Assembly (NCBI GenBank): GCA_004556655.1
Contig: SFGF01000002.1
Location: 1 to 64,000 of the forward strand
Length of the DNA: 64,000 nucleotides
Direction: 5' to 3'
Source of the DNA: Lachnospiraceae bacterium
GTDB taxonomy: Bacteria > Bacillota > Clostridia > Lachnospirales > Lachnospiraceae
The position numbers and the translations under genes were made by a program. Below the pieces are notes generated by a model. That model saw nothing but the letters and a program-made list of their open reading frames with translations. It did not search any database and was not told the DNA's origin. Shown here piece by piece: positions 48,810 through 57,418 of the stretch (its first letter is position 1; every line of letters begins with the position of its first letter).

Positions 48810-51188
48810 TTACTTTTTAAATTCTACGATAGTCACTCCGGCATCTCCTTCTCCAAATTCTCCCAGGCGGAAGGAAGAAACATATTTTACCCGGCGCAGA
48901 TAATTGTGAACTCCCTTTCTGAGAGCTCCTGTCCCTTTTCCGTGTACGATGCGGACACTTGGCATATGAGCAAGATATGCATCATCCAGATATTTATCCA
49001 GTTCCGCAACGGCTTCGTCCACAGTTTTGCCAAGAAGATTAATTTCAATCCCTACAGAAGCGGATTTCGACATTTTAATTTTGCCGGTATTGGTTTTCTG
49101 CATATTGGGAGCTGTGATCACCGGATCTTCCTGCAGCAGCATCAGATCAGAGATATGCACTTTAGAGCGCATAATACCCATCTGTACAAACAGGAATCCT
49201 TTGGAATCCGGAAGCGTGCTGACTGTTCCTTTCAGATTCATGCTGAGAACTTTGACTCCATCTCCGAGATGCAGATCAGAAGGCTTCAGGTTGCCGGTCT
49301 GTTTCTTCTCTTTGATGGAAATATTTTTCTCTATTTTGTTCATTTTCTGGCGCAGACGCTGGCGTTCTGCTTCCATTTCTTTCACAGACACATTTTCTTT
49401 TCCGAACTTGTGGAATTCTTTCATAGTCTGATCGGCGTACTCTTTAGCATCCCGCAAAATAGCATGGGCTTCTTCGTTTGCTTCCTGAAGAATTTTGGCT
49501 TTTCTCTGGTCGAGTTTTTCCTGCTTTGCTTCCAGGCGTGCTTTTAATGAAGTGATTTCTTCTTTGTATTTTTCAATTTCCAGTCGTTCTTTTTCGATGG
49601 TAATGCGGTTTTCTTCAAGAGTAGAGATGACGTCTTCAAAAGATTCATCTTTTGCGCTGATCTGTTTTTTTGCTTCCTCGATAATGTAGGAGGGAAGTCC
49701 CAGTTTCCCTGAGATGGCAAATGCATTACTTTTTCCCGGAACACCGATGAGCAGACGATAGGTAGGACGGAGAGTCTCTACATTAAATTCACAGGAAGCA
49801 TTTTCTACACCGGGAGTGGAAAGTGCATAGACTTTCAGTTCACTGTAATGGGTGGTTGCCATGGTACGGATCCCCTGCTTCTGCAGATGATTCAGGATTG
49901 CGATGGCCAGTGCGGCACCTTCTGTCGGATCCGTACCAGCCCCAAGTTCATCAAAAAGTACAAGAGAATTCGCATCGGCTTTCTCAATAAATGACACTAC
50001 ATTAGTCATGTGGGAAGAAAAAGTACTCAGCGACTGTTCGATACTCTGTTCATCTCCGATGTCGGCGTATACTTCATGAAATACTGCAAGCTCGGAACGG
50101 TCCAGAGCTGGAATGTGAAGACCTGCCTGTCCCATCAATGTGAGAAGTCCCACGGTTTTGAGAGAAACCGTTTTACCGCCGGTGTTGGGACCTGTAACAA
50201 TCAGAAGATGGAAATCTTTTCCCAGATGAATATCAATAGGTACCACTTTCTTTTTGTCGATCAGAGGATGGCGTCCTTTGCGAATGTTAATATAGCCTTT
50301 GGTATTAAAAATGGGGCGTGTGGCATTTTGTTCCATGGCCAGAGAGGCACGGGCAAAAATAAAATCCAGTTCCACAAGATTCTCAAGATTATACTGGATC
50401 GCTTCCCGGTTCTGGGCCGCCAGTTCACTTAATGTGGCAAGGATAACCTCAATTTCAGCTTCCTCTTTTAATTCCAGGTCACGGATTTCATTGTTCAGTT
50501 TTACGATCGCCATGGGTTCAATAAAGAGAGTGGAACCGGTGGATGACTGATCATGAATCATACCGGGAACCTGGCTTTTATACTCAGCCTTTACGGGAAT
50601 GCAGTAACGGCCGTTTCGCATAGTGATCACTGCATCCTGAAGGTAGGTGCGGGCAGAACCGTTTACCATACCCGCAAGCTGTGTGTGGATCTTTTCACCG
50701 GTGACTTTCATGGAACGACGAATCTGCTTGAGTGCACTGCTGGCATCATCACTGATCTCATCCTCAGACAAGATACAGCGGCGGATCTCACCTGACAAAT
50801 TCGGAAGGGGTTCCAGAGCATCAAATAAGGGATCAAGAGAATCATTGTTTCCATTTTCACGCTCGTGACGGCCATAGGATTTGACTCTGGAAGTATTTTC
50901 CAGAAGACCGCAGATCTGAAGAAGCTCTGTAATTCCAAGAGTGCTTCCAATCTCCAGTCGTTTGAGAGAACCGCGCACATCCTTTACACTGCCGAAAGAA
51001 AGATTTCCTTTCTGAAATAAACGGGTCAGAGCATCCTGTGTTTGCTGCTGCTTATACTCAATTTCTCCCAGAGAAATGGAAGGAACAAGATCTTCACAAC
51101 GTATTTTCCCTAGTGGAGAAGAAGCATGAGATGCCAACATTTCTATGATTTTATTGTATTCCAATGTATATAAAGCTTTTTCGTTCAT
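48810..51188 (-). CDS. mutS2: Endonuclease MutS2 / ribosome-associated quality-control ATPase
   Basis: From the ATG at 51188 (AAAGGAA upstream) the protein has 792 residues. The MutS core contains the Walker A GPNTGGKTVSLKT and LVLFDELGAGTDPTEGAAL (Walker B), then a long coiled coil (about 510-630) and a C-terminal Smr domain (EINLLGKTVDEAVAELDKYLDDAYLAHMPSVRIVHGKGTGALRKGV). MutS2 lacks the mismatch-recognition domain of MutS. It suppresses recombination and, in Bacilli, splits collided ribosomes. It is first in a three-gene operon with a two-component system. Confidence 0.96.
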   Translation of the reverse strand: MNEKALYTLEYNKIIEMLASHASSPLGKIRCEDLVPSISLGEIEYKQQQTQDALTRLFQKGNLSFGSVKDVRGSLKRLEIGSTLGITELLQICGLLENTSRVKSYGRHERENGNNDSLDPLFDALEPLPNLSGEIRRCILSEDEISDDASSALKQIRRSMKVTGEKIHTQLAGMVNGSARTYLQDAVITMRNGRYCIPVKAEYKSQVPGMIHDQSSTGSTLFIEPMAIVKLNNEIRDLELKEEAEIEVILATLSELAAQNREAIQYNLENLVELDFIFARASLAMEQNATRPIFNTKGYINIRKGRHPLIDKKKVVPIDIHLGKDFHLLIVTGPNTGGKTVSLKTVGLLTLMGQAGLHIPALDRSELAVFHEVYADIGDEQSIEQSLSTFSSHMTNVVSFIEKADANSLVLFDELGAGTDPTEGAALAIAILNHLQKQGIRTMATTHYSELKVYALSTPGVENASCEFNVETLRPTYRLLIGVPGKSNAFAISGKLGLPSYIIEEAKKQISAKDESFEDVISTLEENRITIEKERLEIEKYKEEITSLKARLEAKQEKLDQRKAKILQEANEEAHAILRDAKEYADQTMKEFHKFGKENVSVKEMEAERQRLRQKMNKIEKNISIKEKKQTGNLKPSDLHLGDGVKVLSMNLKGTVSTLPDSKGFLFVQMGIMRSKVHISDLMLLQEDPVITAPNMQKTNTGKIKMSKSASVGIEINLLGKTVDEAVAELDKYLDDAYLAHMPSVRIVHGKGTGALRKGVHNYLRRVKYVSSFRLGEFGEGDAGVTIVEFKK

Positions 51189-51389
51189 AGTCAGTTCCTT
51201 TATCAATTATTTTGAAGGACAAAGTCCAAAATGATTTTACATAATTACTGCCATCCTCATTTTACCTTATCTATTCCGGAAAGAAAAGGTATAAATTCTA
51301 AAGATTTTCTGATTCTTCATAAAATGTTCATATGTGTTTGTTAAAATAAAAATCGAGGTTTATGGTGTGTTACACAGGAGATTACGGTT

Positions 51390-52763
51390 ATGAAAGATAT
51401 AAAAGATCGCAATCAGAAGGAAGAAAAACAGGGAGTGCAGAATCAGGAAAGAGATCCTTTAAAGCAGGAGGAGGAAGAAGAGTATCATTTCCTGAGAGAA
51501 GTGATTAAGGAGAAACCTGTGGATAAAAGAAAAATAGGTTATATTGCCGGAGGTGTTCTGGTTTGCGCAGTAATGTTCGGAGTGGTGGCGGCATTTACTT
51601 TTGTGAGAGTGCTTCCTTATATGCAGCCGGAAGAAAAGACCCAGAAAGTGAATATTCCGGTGGAGACACCGACACCAACACCGGTGTTGGTGGAAGATCC
51701 CGAGAATACGGATGACGGTGAGAACGAGGAACAAAATGGGGAAGATGCGGAAAGTAATCAGGATTCTTCCGGTACAGAGGAAGAAAAAAGTCTGAATCTG
51801 GATGATTTCAGAGGATTGTACCGTCATGTTGTGGAGATGGCAGAAGAGCCGGAACGATCACTTGTGACTGTACAGGGAATCACCAGCGATGTAGACTGGA
51901 TGAACAATTCCTATGAAAATGAAAAGCAGATTTCCGGTTTTCTTGTAGCAGACAATGGAAAAGAGTATTTTGTTCTGACGGAGTACCGGGTTGTTGAGAA
52001 AGTGGATCGTATTTTGGTTACATTTTCCAATGGGGCGACTGTGGATGCCCATTTTCAAAAGCAGGATCCGAGTACCGGGCTGGCTGTTCTTAAGGTCAGT
52101 AAAGACGAAATAGACAGTGATACGAGAAAGATTATAAAAATTGCGGAATTGGGAAGCTCCACCGTGATTCAGAGGGGAGAGCCGGTACTGGCGGTGGGAA
52201 GTCCTGCAGGTTACAGTGGTTCCATTGCCTTTGGTATGGTGACATCCACCGCGAATCAGAAGAGTACATTGGACAACGAATACAGTCTTTTTACCACGGA
52301 TATTATGGGAGACAGCGAAGGAAGCGGCGTGCTGGTGTCTCTGGATGGGAAGATCATCGGTGTGATTGTACAATCATTTTCCATGGAGGCAGGCAAAGAT
52401 GTTGTAACTGCTGTGCCGATTTCAGAAGTAAAAGGTGTGATTGAAAAGCTGTCTAATAATGAGGATATCATATATTTGGGTGTTCGAGGACAGGATATAT
52501 CCGGCGAGCTTGCACAGAAGACCGGAATTCCCAAAGGTATTTATGTAAATGAAGTGGAAGAAGATTCGCCGGCTATGGTTGGTGGTATCCAGAATGGAGA
52601 TGTGATCGTAAAGATTCAGGGAGAGAGTGTGGAAACGCTCAGCCAGCTTCGCAGGCAGTTGGATAAATGCAAAGTGGATCAAAAAATCGCTGTCACAGCT
52701 ATGAGAAAAGGCGCAGAAGGTTATGTGGAAATTGTATTTGACGTAACTGTTGGAGCGTTATAA
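51390..52763 (+). CDS. Membrane-anchored HtrA-like protein with degenerate catalytic triad and PDZ domain
   Basis: The 457-residue protein has a charged cytoplasmic N-terminus (1-50), one TM helix (about 51-75), and a Pro/Glu-rich linker (85-130). A trypsin-like domain (about 150-345) and a PDZ domain (355-450, GVRGQDISGELAQKTGIPKGIYVNEVEEDSPAMVGGIQNGDVIVKIQGESV) follow. The layout is that of DegP/HtrA. The catalytic His of TNYHVV is Arg200 (VLTEYRVV), the Asp of TDLAVL is Gly230, and GNSGGP reads SEGSGV (309-314). Proteolysis is unlikely. A scaffold or sensor role is inferred. AGGAG ribosome binding site. Confidence 0.88.
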   Translation: MKDIKDRNQKEEKQGVQNQERDPLKQEEEEEYHFLREVIKEKPVDKRKIGYIAGGVLVCAVMFGVVAAFTFVRVLPYMQPEEKTQKVNIPVETPTPTPVLVEDPENTDDGENEEQNGEDAESNQDSSGTEEEKSLNLDDFRGLYRHVVEMAEEPERSLVTVQGITSDVDWMNNSYENEKQISGFLVADNGKEYFVLTEYRVVEKVDRILVTFSNGATVDAHFQKQDPSTGLAVLKVSKDEIDSDTRKIIKIAELGSSTVIQRGEPVLAVGSPAGYSGSIAFGMVTSTANQKSTLDNEYSLFTTDIMGDSEGSGVLVSLDGKIIGVIVQSFSMEAGKDVVTAVPISEVKGVIEKLSNNEDIIYLGVRGQDISGELAQKTGIPKGIYVNEVEEDSPAMVGGIQNGDVIVKIQGESVETLSQLRRQLDKCKVDQKIAVTAMRKGAEGYVEIVFDVTVGAL

Positions 52764-52779
52764 AATAAATAAGAGATTT

Positions 52780-52813
52780 AAAAACCAGACTGTTGTAAAC
52801 GGCCTGGTTTTTT
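52780..52813 (+). terminator. Terminator after the HtrA-like gene
   Basis: AAAACCAG (52781-52788) pairs with CTGGTTTT (52804-52811), with an extra C-G past one mismatch, followed by T. Typical stem and tail 20 bases after the stop. Confidence 0.75.
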
Positions 52814-52881
52814 CCTGAAAATAAAAAGGGATATGTGAGAAAGAAAGTATTTTTGTATTTGTAAAAGAGAAGGAGATTGAA

Positions 52882-53826
52882 ATGAAATATATTAAAGATT
52901 TTTTTGAGGGAGCAAGAATTTCAGGGGTGTATCTGTGTAAGCATAAACAGGCAGCCGTTACGAAAAATGGAAAACCGTATGAAAATGTGATCCTGCAGGA
53001 TAAAACGGGAACGATAGATGCGAAAATATGGGATCCGAATTCCCAGGGAATCGAAGATTTTGATGCCATGGATTATATTGATATTATGGGTGATGTGAGC
53101 AGTTTTGCAGGAGCGCTTCAGATCAGCATCAAAAGAGTGAGAAAAGCGCAGGAAGGAGAATATGTACCTTCTGATTATCTTCCCGTGAGCAAAAAAAATA
53201 TTGAGGAAATGTATCAGGAGTTGGTGAGATTTATTCAGTCTGTAAAAAATCCATATCTGTCCCAGCTCCTTCGGATGTATTATATTGACAATGCAGCTTT
53301 TGTGAAAAAGTTCAAGTTTAGTTCTGCGGCGAAAAGTGTACATCATGGATTTGTGGGTGGACTGCTGGAGCACACTCTGAGTGTGACAAAACTCTGTGAA
53401 TATTATACACAGGCATATCAGGTACTGAACAGGGATTTGTTGATTACGGCTGCTATTTTCCATGATATTGGAAAAACAAAGGAATTATCCGCATTTCCTG
53501 TAAATGATTATACGGATGACGGACAGCTTCTAGGGCATATTATGATCGGAGCGGAAATGATTCATGACGCAGTCCGCCAGATTCCGGGATTTCCGGCAAA
53601 ACTGGAGAGTGAACTGAAGCATTGCATTCTGGCACATCACGGAGAATTGGAATACGGTTCACCGAAAAAACCGGCACTGGTGGAAGCGGTAGCTTTGAAT
53701 CTGGCAGACAATACGGACGCAAAGATGGAGACATTTGCGGAGATTTTTGATGCAGCCGGGGAACAGAATGACTGGCTGGGATATAATCGTCTGTTTGAGT
53801 CGAATGTCAGAAAGACTAGTAACTGA
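52882..53826 (+). CDS. yhaM: 3'-5' exoribonuclease YhaM-family protein
   Basis: The 314-residue protein has an N-terminal OB fold (ISGVYLCKHKQAAVTKNGKPYENVILQDKTGTIDAKIWD) and an HD phosphohydrolase domain. The metal ligands are seen in KSVHHGFVGGLLEHTLSV, AAIFHDIGKTKELS, GHIMIGAEM and LKHCILAHHGELEYGSPKKP. YhaM degrades RNA and short DNA from the 3' end. Length and motif order match the family. GAGAAGGAG ribosome binding site. It is followed by a 20-base palindrome and rlmD. Confidence 0.95.
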   Translation: MKYIKDFFEGARISGVYLCKHKQAAVTKNGKPYENVILQDKTGTIDAKIWDPNSQGIEDFDAMDYIDIMGDVSSFAGALQISIKRVRKAQEGEYVPSDYLPVSKKNIEEMYQELVRFIQSVKNPYLSQLLRMYYIDNAAFVKKFKFSSAAKSVHHGFVGGLLEHTLSVTKLCEYYTQAYQVLNRDLLITAAIFHDIGKTKELSAFPVNDYTDDGQLLGHIMIGAEMIHDAVRQIPGFPAKLESELKHCILAHHGELEYGSPKKPALVEAVALNLADNTDAKMETFAEIFDAAGEQNDWLGYNRLFESNVRKTSN

Positions 53827-53838
53827 CAAGTAACTACC

Positions 53839-53858
53839 ATGTCTGCTGATGCAGACAT
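53839..53858. repeat. Short perfect palindrome between yhaM and rlmD
   Basis: ATGTCTGC (53839-53846), TGAT and GCAGACAT (53851-53858) form an 8-bp hairpin without a T run. It may stabilise an mRNA end or be a weak terminator. Confidence 0.4.
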
Positions 53859-53896
53859 TACCATAAATATAAGTTGATTGACAGAAGGACGGGTTT

Positions 53897-55270
53897 ATGG
53901 AATATAAGAAAAATGATATGTTGACCGTTACGATAGAAGATATGGGGCATGACGGGGAAGGTATAGGAAAAGTAGACGGATATACTGTGTTTGTGAAAGA
54001 TGCGGTGATCGGTGATACCGTACAGGCGAAAATCATGAAAGCCAAGAAAAATTACGGGTATGCCCGTCTGATGGAGATTATAACTCCATCCCCGGACCGG
54101 GTGGAACCTTTGTGTCCCTATGCCCGTCAGTGCGGCGGCTGCCAGATTCAGGCACTCTCCTATGAAAAGCAGCTGGAATATAAAGAAAATAAAATTCGCA
54201 ATAACCTGATTCGTATCGGTGGCTTTTCTGCGGATGAACTGCCGATGGAACCGATTATTGGTATGGAAAATCCTTTTCATTATCGGAATAAAGCACAATT
54301 TCCAGTGGGTGTGGATAAAGAAGGAAATATTGTGACTGGATTTTATGCGGGCAGGACCCATTCGATCATCAACAATCGCAGGTGTTATCTGGGTGTGGAG
54401 GTTAATGAAAAAATTCTGGATATTGTTGTGGATTATATGGAAAAGTACCATGTTCCGGCTTACGAAGAATCCAGCGGGAAAGGATTGGTTCGTCATGTAC
54501 TGATCCGTTATGGATTTCATTCGAAAGAAATCATGGTTTGCCTTGTGGTAAACGGAAACCGTCTACCGGCATCCGAACATCTGGTAGAGGAACTCAGAAA
54601 GATTCCCGGCATGACCAGCATCACCATGAATGTAAACCGGGAACGGACCAATGTGATTCTGGGAAGGGAAGTGAAGCTTCTCTGGGGACGGGCGTACATT
54701 ACGGATACGATAGGAAATATAAAGTATCAGATTTCACCCCTTTCTTTTTATCAGGTAAATCCGGTACAGACAGAGAAGCTGTACGGAAAGGCTCTGGAAT
54801 TTGCGGATTTAAGCGGCGGAGAAACAGTCTGGGATCTTTACTGCGGAATCGGAACCATTTCCCTGTTCCTGGCACAGAAGGCAAAACAGGTATATGGGGT
54901 GGAAATCGTTCCGGCAGCCATCGAGGACGCCAGACGGAATGCAGCCCTGAATGGAATCAAGAATGCGGAATTTTATGTGGGAAAAGCAGAAGAAGTGCTG
55001 CCGGAGAAATATGAAAAACAGGGAATCTATGCGGATGTGATCGTTGTAGACCCGCCGAGAAAAGGCTGCGAGGAGAGTGTGCTGCATACTATGGTGAAAA
55101 TGCAGCCCAAACGGATCGTGTATGTGAGCTGCGACTCGGCTACACTGGCGAGAGATCTGAAATGGCTGTGTGGGAATGGGTATGAGATTCAAAGAATCGT
55201 CGGGTGCGATATGTTTAGTGAGACTGTTCATGTTGAGTGTGTCGTGTTGATGTCAAAAGTCGAGAAGTAG
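53897..55270 (+). CDS. rlmD: 23S rRNA (uracil-5)-methyltransferase RlmD/RlmCD
   Basis: The 457-residue protein begins with a TRAM RNA-binding domain (1-60). The 4Fe-4S cluster cysteines follow in CPYARQCGGCQIQALSYEKQLEYK. The methyltransferase domain has SAM motif VWDLYCGIGTISLFLAQKAKQVYGVEI and the substrate motif VIVVDPPRKGC. The catalytic Cys is in IVYVSCDSATLARDL. It forms 5-methyluridine in 23S rRNA. Full length. It is the last housekeeping gene before the AT-rich accessory region. Confidence 0.95.
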   Translation: MEYKKNDMLTVTIEDMGHDGEGIGKVDGYTVFVKDAVIGDTVQAKIMKAKKNYGYARLMEIITPSPDRVEPLCPYARQCGGCQIQALSYEKQLEYKENKIRNNLIRIGGFSADELPMEPIIGMENPFHYRNKAQFPVGVDKEGNIVTGFYAGRTHSIINNRRCYLGVEVNEKILDIVVDYMEKYHVPAYEESSGKGLVRHVLIRYGFHSKEIMVCLVVNGNRLPASEHLVEELRKIPGMTSITMNVNRERTNVILGREVKLLWGRAYITDTIGNIKYQISPLSFYQVNPVQTEKLYGKALEFADLSGGETVWDLYCGIGTISLFLAQKAKQVYGVEIVPAAIEDARRNAALNGIKNAEFYVGKAEEVLPEKYEKQGIYADVIVVDPPRKGCEESVLHTMVKMQPKRIVYVSCDSATLARDLKWLCGNGYEIQRIVGCDMFSETVHVECVVLMSKVEK

Positions 55271-55615
55271 ATGTAAGAAAAAGGCTTGAAAACAAGGGAT
55301 TCCTGAGAAGGAGTAGATTTTGGACACAGGGCAACACGACCGAAAAATAAGAAGTTTGCTGTCAGAGGAAACATATCTACATGAAAAAATGACGGAGGGT
55401 TGAGTTGACAGCTTGCAAAATGGGTAGGTTGAGTAGATAGGTTGGATATTTGCAGGTCGAGTAGATAAGATGAATGTCAAGACTTCATATGGTTTGTGAT
55501 TAGATAATTTATGTTTTAAATTACCGGGGTAAAAATATACAAAATACGAGAAATATGTAGAAAAAGTTTTTAAAATGCTATATAATTTTATCCAAGAAAC
55601 TATAGGAGGAAGGAA
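55271..55615. other. Non-coding junction between rlmD and the TIR module
   Basis: These 345 bases hold no credible gene. The first half has loose GTAGAT/GAGTAGAT repeats (55399, 55431, 55459 area). The second half becomes strongly AT-rich, with TATAAT at 55581-55586 as a possible -10 for the TIR gene. AGGAGGAAGG (55604-55613) is the TIR ribosome binding site. The change in composition marks the edge of acquired DNA. Confidence 0.5.
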
Positions 55616-56863
55616 ATGGCGAGTTCAGTACAAACATTGAAGTTTTTTATTTCATATTCGCATTTAGATATGAAATACAAAGAAAAATTACTGACAACGC
55701 TAAAATCTTTAGAACTGGCATATAGTATTGATGTATGGCATGATGGAAAAATTCTTGCAGGTGGGGATATTAATAGAGAAGTACTAAAGGAATTAGTGTG
55801 TTCAGATATAGTATTATTGTTGGTGACCCCCAATTTTCTGGCATCTTGGTATTGCATGAAAGTGGAATTGAAAAAGTCTGTGAATAGAATGAAAAAGGGA
55901 GAGTGTATTGTAATTCCTGTAATGTTTCAAGACTGTACATTGGATTCAAGCCTTCCTTTTTATAATTTGAATAGAGTTCCAAGGGATGGTAAACCAATAT
56001 GCAAGTTTAAGCCGCAGTTACAGGGATGTACTGAGGCAACAAACATGATAAAGGAAATGATTGATAAAGCTTTTCCAGGTAGTAGAAGAAAATCAAGGAA
56101 TTCTAAATCTAAAAGTAAGGAATTCAGTGGTAGGGATGCTTTGTTTATTGATTTGTATAAAGAAGGGAAATTGCAACATATAGAAATAAACCAAAAGTTT
56201 ATAAGTATTCTGCCTGGTTGTACTAAAAATATTATTGACTTTAATACTATGATGGAACAAGCATTGGAAAATGCCGTTAAGAGGTTTAGAAATGAATATA
56301 AAAATTTATCGGGCAAAACAGTAGAAGAGTTAGAGGTTCAAGAATTAAGATTGTTTTTGATGGATATTTGTGGTTATATAAAAAAATATATTACGGATTC
56401 TGTCGGAATAAGAGTGCATTTTAGGGGGACAACTAATAACCAGTACATAGGAATTATAGCGTCTACTGATAATGATGATTCAGATGATTTGGCTACAGAC
56501 TGGTCGACTGATTTAACTCCTATTCCTATTTATGAAGGACTAATTCACTATTCAGCTCAGTTGAAATCTTCATTGCTAAAAACATTAAATCTTAAATTGA
56601 ATTTTAAGGGAAACAATGATAAGATATGGAAAGAATATCTCACACATACTTTTGTTAATTTAAGTAAGGGAAAGCAGCCTGTGCTTTCTATGGGAATATC
56701 GGTGCATAAAGATTATTATCCATTAAAAAAGGAGCTTTTTCTTTTTTTGGCATATGTGAGATTTGGAGAACTTGTTGAAGAATATATCATAAAATATTGT
56801 AGAAGATGTAAGCGTACAGATAAAAAATATGATATAGAAATGATAGTAAATAATATTGTTTGA
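55616..56863 (+). CDS. TIR-domain protein with a C-terminal sensor-like region (candidate defence effector)
   Basis: This is a 415-residue soluble protein. Residues 8-140 form a TIR domain: KFFISYSHLDMKYKEKLLTTLKSL (beta A/BB-loop), DVWHDGKILAGGDINREVLKELVCSDIVLLLVTPNFLASWYCMKVELKKS. The likely NADase Glu is Glu84 in WYCMKVE. A basic linker (RRKSRNSKSKSKEF, 158-171) precedes about 240 residues with a helix-then-mixed-strand pattern (AVGIRVHFRGTTNNQYIGIIAS-like; SVGIRVHFRG) that looks GAF-like, but this is not certain. Bacterial TIR proteins cleave NAD+ or make signal nucleotides in abortive antiphage defence. Base composition is more AT-rich than neighbours. A small gene follows after 16 bases. 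Confidence 0.88.
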   Translation: MASSVQTLKFFISYSHLDMKYKEKLLTTLKSLELAYSIDVWHDGKILAGGDINREVLKELVCSDIVLLLVTPNFLASWYCMKVELKKSVNRMKKGECIVIPVMFQDCTLDSSLPFYNLNRVPRDGKPICKFKPQLQGCTEATNMIKEMIDKAFPGSRRKSRNSKSKSKEFSGRDALFIDLYKEGKLQHIEINQKFISILPGCTKNIIDFNTMMEQALENAVKRFRNEYKNLSGKTVEELEVQELRLFLMDICGYIKKYITDSVGIRVHFRGTTNNQYIGIIASTDNDDSDDLATDWSTDLTPIPIYEGLIHYSAQLKSSLLKTLNLKLNFKGNNDKIWKEYLTHTFVNLSKGKQPVLSMGISVHKDYYPLKKELFLFLAYVRFGELVEEYIIKYCRRCKRTDKKYDIEMIVNNIV

Positions 56864-56879
56864 ATTGGAGGTATCAATT

Positions 56880-57149
56880 TTGGCGGCAGCGATTTTGGTT
56901 AAGGAAAATGGTATTTTTGGAAAATGCCAGAAAAAAGTTATAAATAGAGGTGGCACTGTTATAGAACGAGCTGAGCTTATGTCTATTATTTTGAAGAAAA
57001 ATATTGATATCTCTATGAAACGACAATTATCTTTTATTTATGATATGATCTTAGACTTGGAAACAGAAAATAAAACCTATATTACACATATTAAAGTTAG
57101 TAATGACAGCGAAGAAAAGATTCTTGCGTTTATTAAAAGTGAGATTTGA
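56880..57149 (+). CDS. Small partner protein of the TIR gene, unrecognised
   Basis: The start is TTG 56880, chosen because GGAGG (56867-56871) is eight bases upstream, just after the TIR stop. The 89-residue product is (M)AAAILVKENGIFGKCQKKVINRGGTVIERAELMSIILKKNIDISMKRQLSFIYDMILDLETENKTYITHIKVSNDSEEKILAFIKSEI. It is helical, soluble and without known domain. The close spacing and a shared terminator (57179) make a two-gene operon. It could be an inhibitor, sensor or adaptor of the TIR protein (inference). Confidence 0.7.
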   Translation: MAAAILVKENGIFGKCQKKVINRGGTVIERAELMSIILKKNIDISMKRQLSFIYDMILDLETENKTYITHIKVSNDSEEKILAFIKSEI

Positions 57150-57178
57150 TTTTGTTAATTAATAAAAATATGAAAGTT

Positions 57179-57210
57179 GGCATCTTGTAGAAATATGAGG
57201 TGCCTTTTTT
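57179..57210 (+). terminator. Terminator of the TIR operon
   Basis: GGCATC (57179-57184) pairs with GGTGCC (57199-57204) with one G-U, followed by six T. It lies 30 bases after the small partner gene. Confidence 0.65.
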
Positions 57211-57277
57211 GTTTTGGAAAACTATAGATAGTTATTGGCATACCCTCTCACTGGCTTGCGTACCATAAATTGATACA

Positions 57278-57309
57278 ATGCACCCTTGGCAGTCAGAGGG
57301 TGCATTTTT
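57278..57309 (+). terminator. Second terminator-like hairpin before the insertion sequence
   Basis: ATGCACCCT (57278-57286) pairs exactly with AGGGTGCAT (57297-57305), followed by T. A similar GGGTGCATT piece occurs on the far side of the insertion sequence (58835 area), so it may be part of the sequence that was interrupted. Confidence 0.6.
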
Positions 57310-57418
57310 AAGATAACGTATAATAAGTTGCGCAAATTCAATTAAATAAAATAGACATAGTTATGACCGATAGGTACAATTAAGTTACCACACAAAATCT
57401 TACCAGGAGGTCAAAACT

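Noticed and set aside
55431..55470. Possible short tandem repeat or CRISPR-like array before the TIR gene
   Set aside because: Only two or three loose GAGTAGATA-like pieces with irregular spacing; no spacer-repeat structure.
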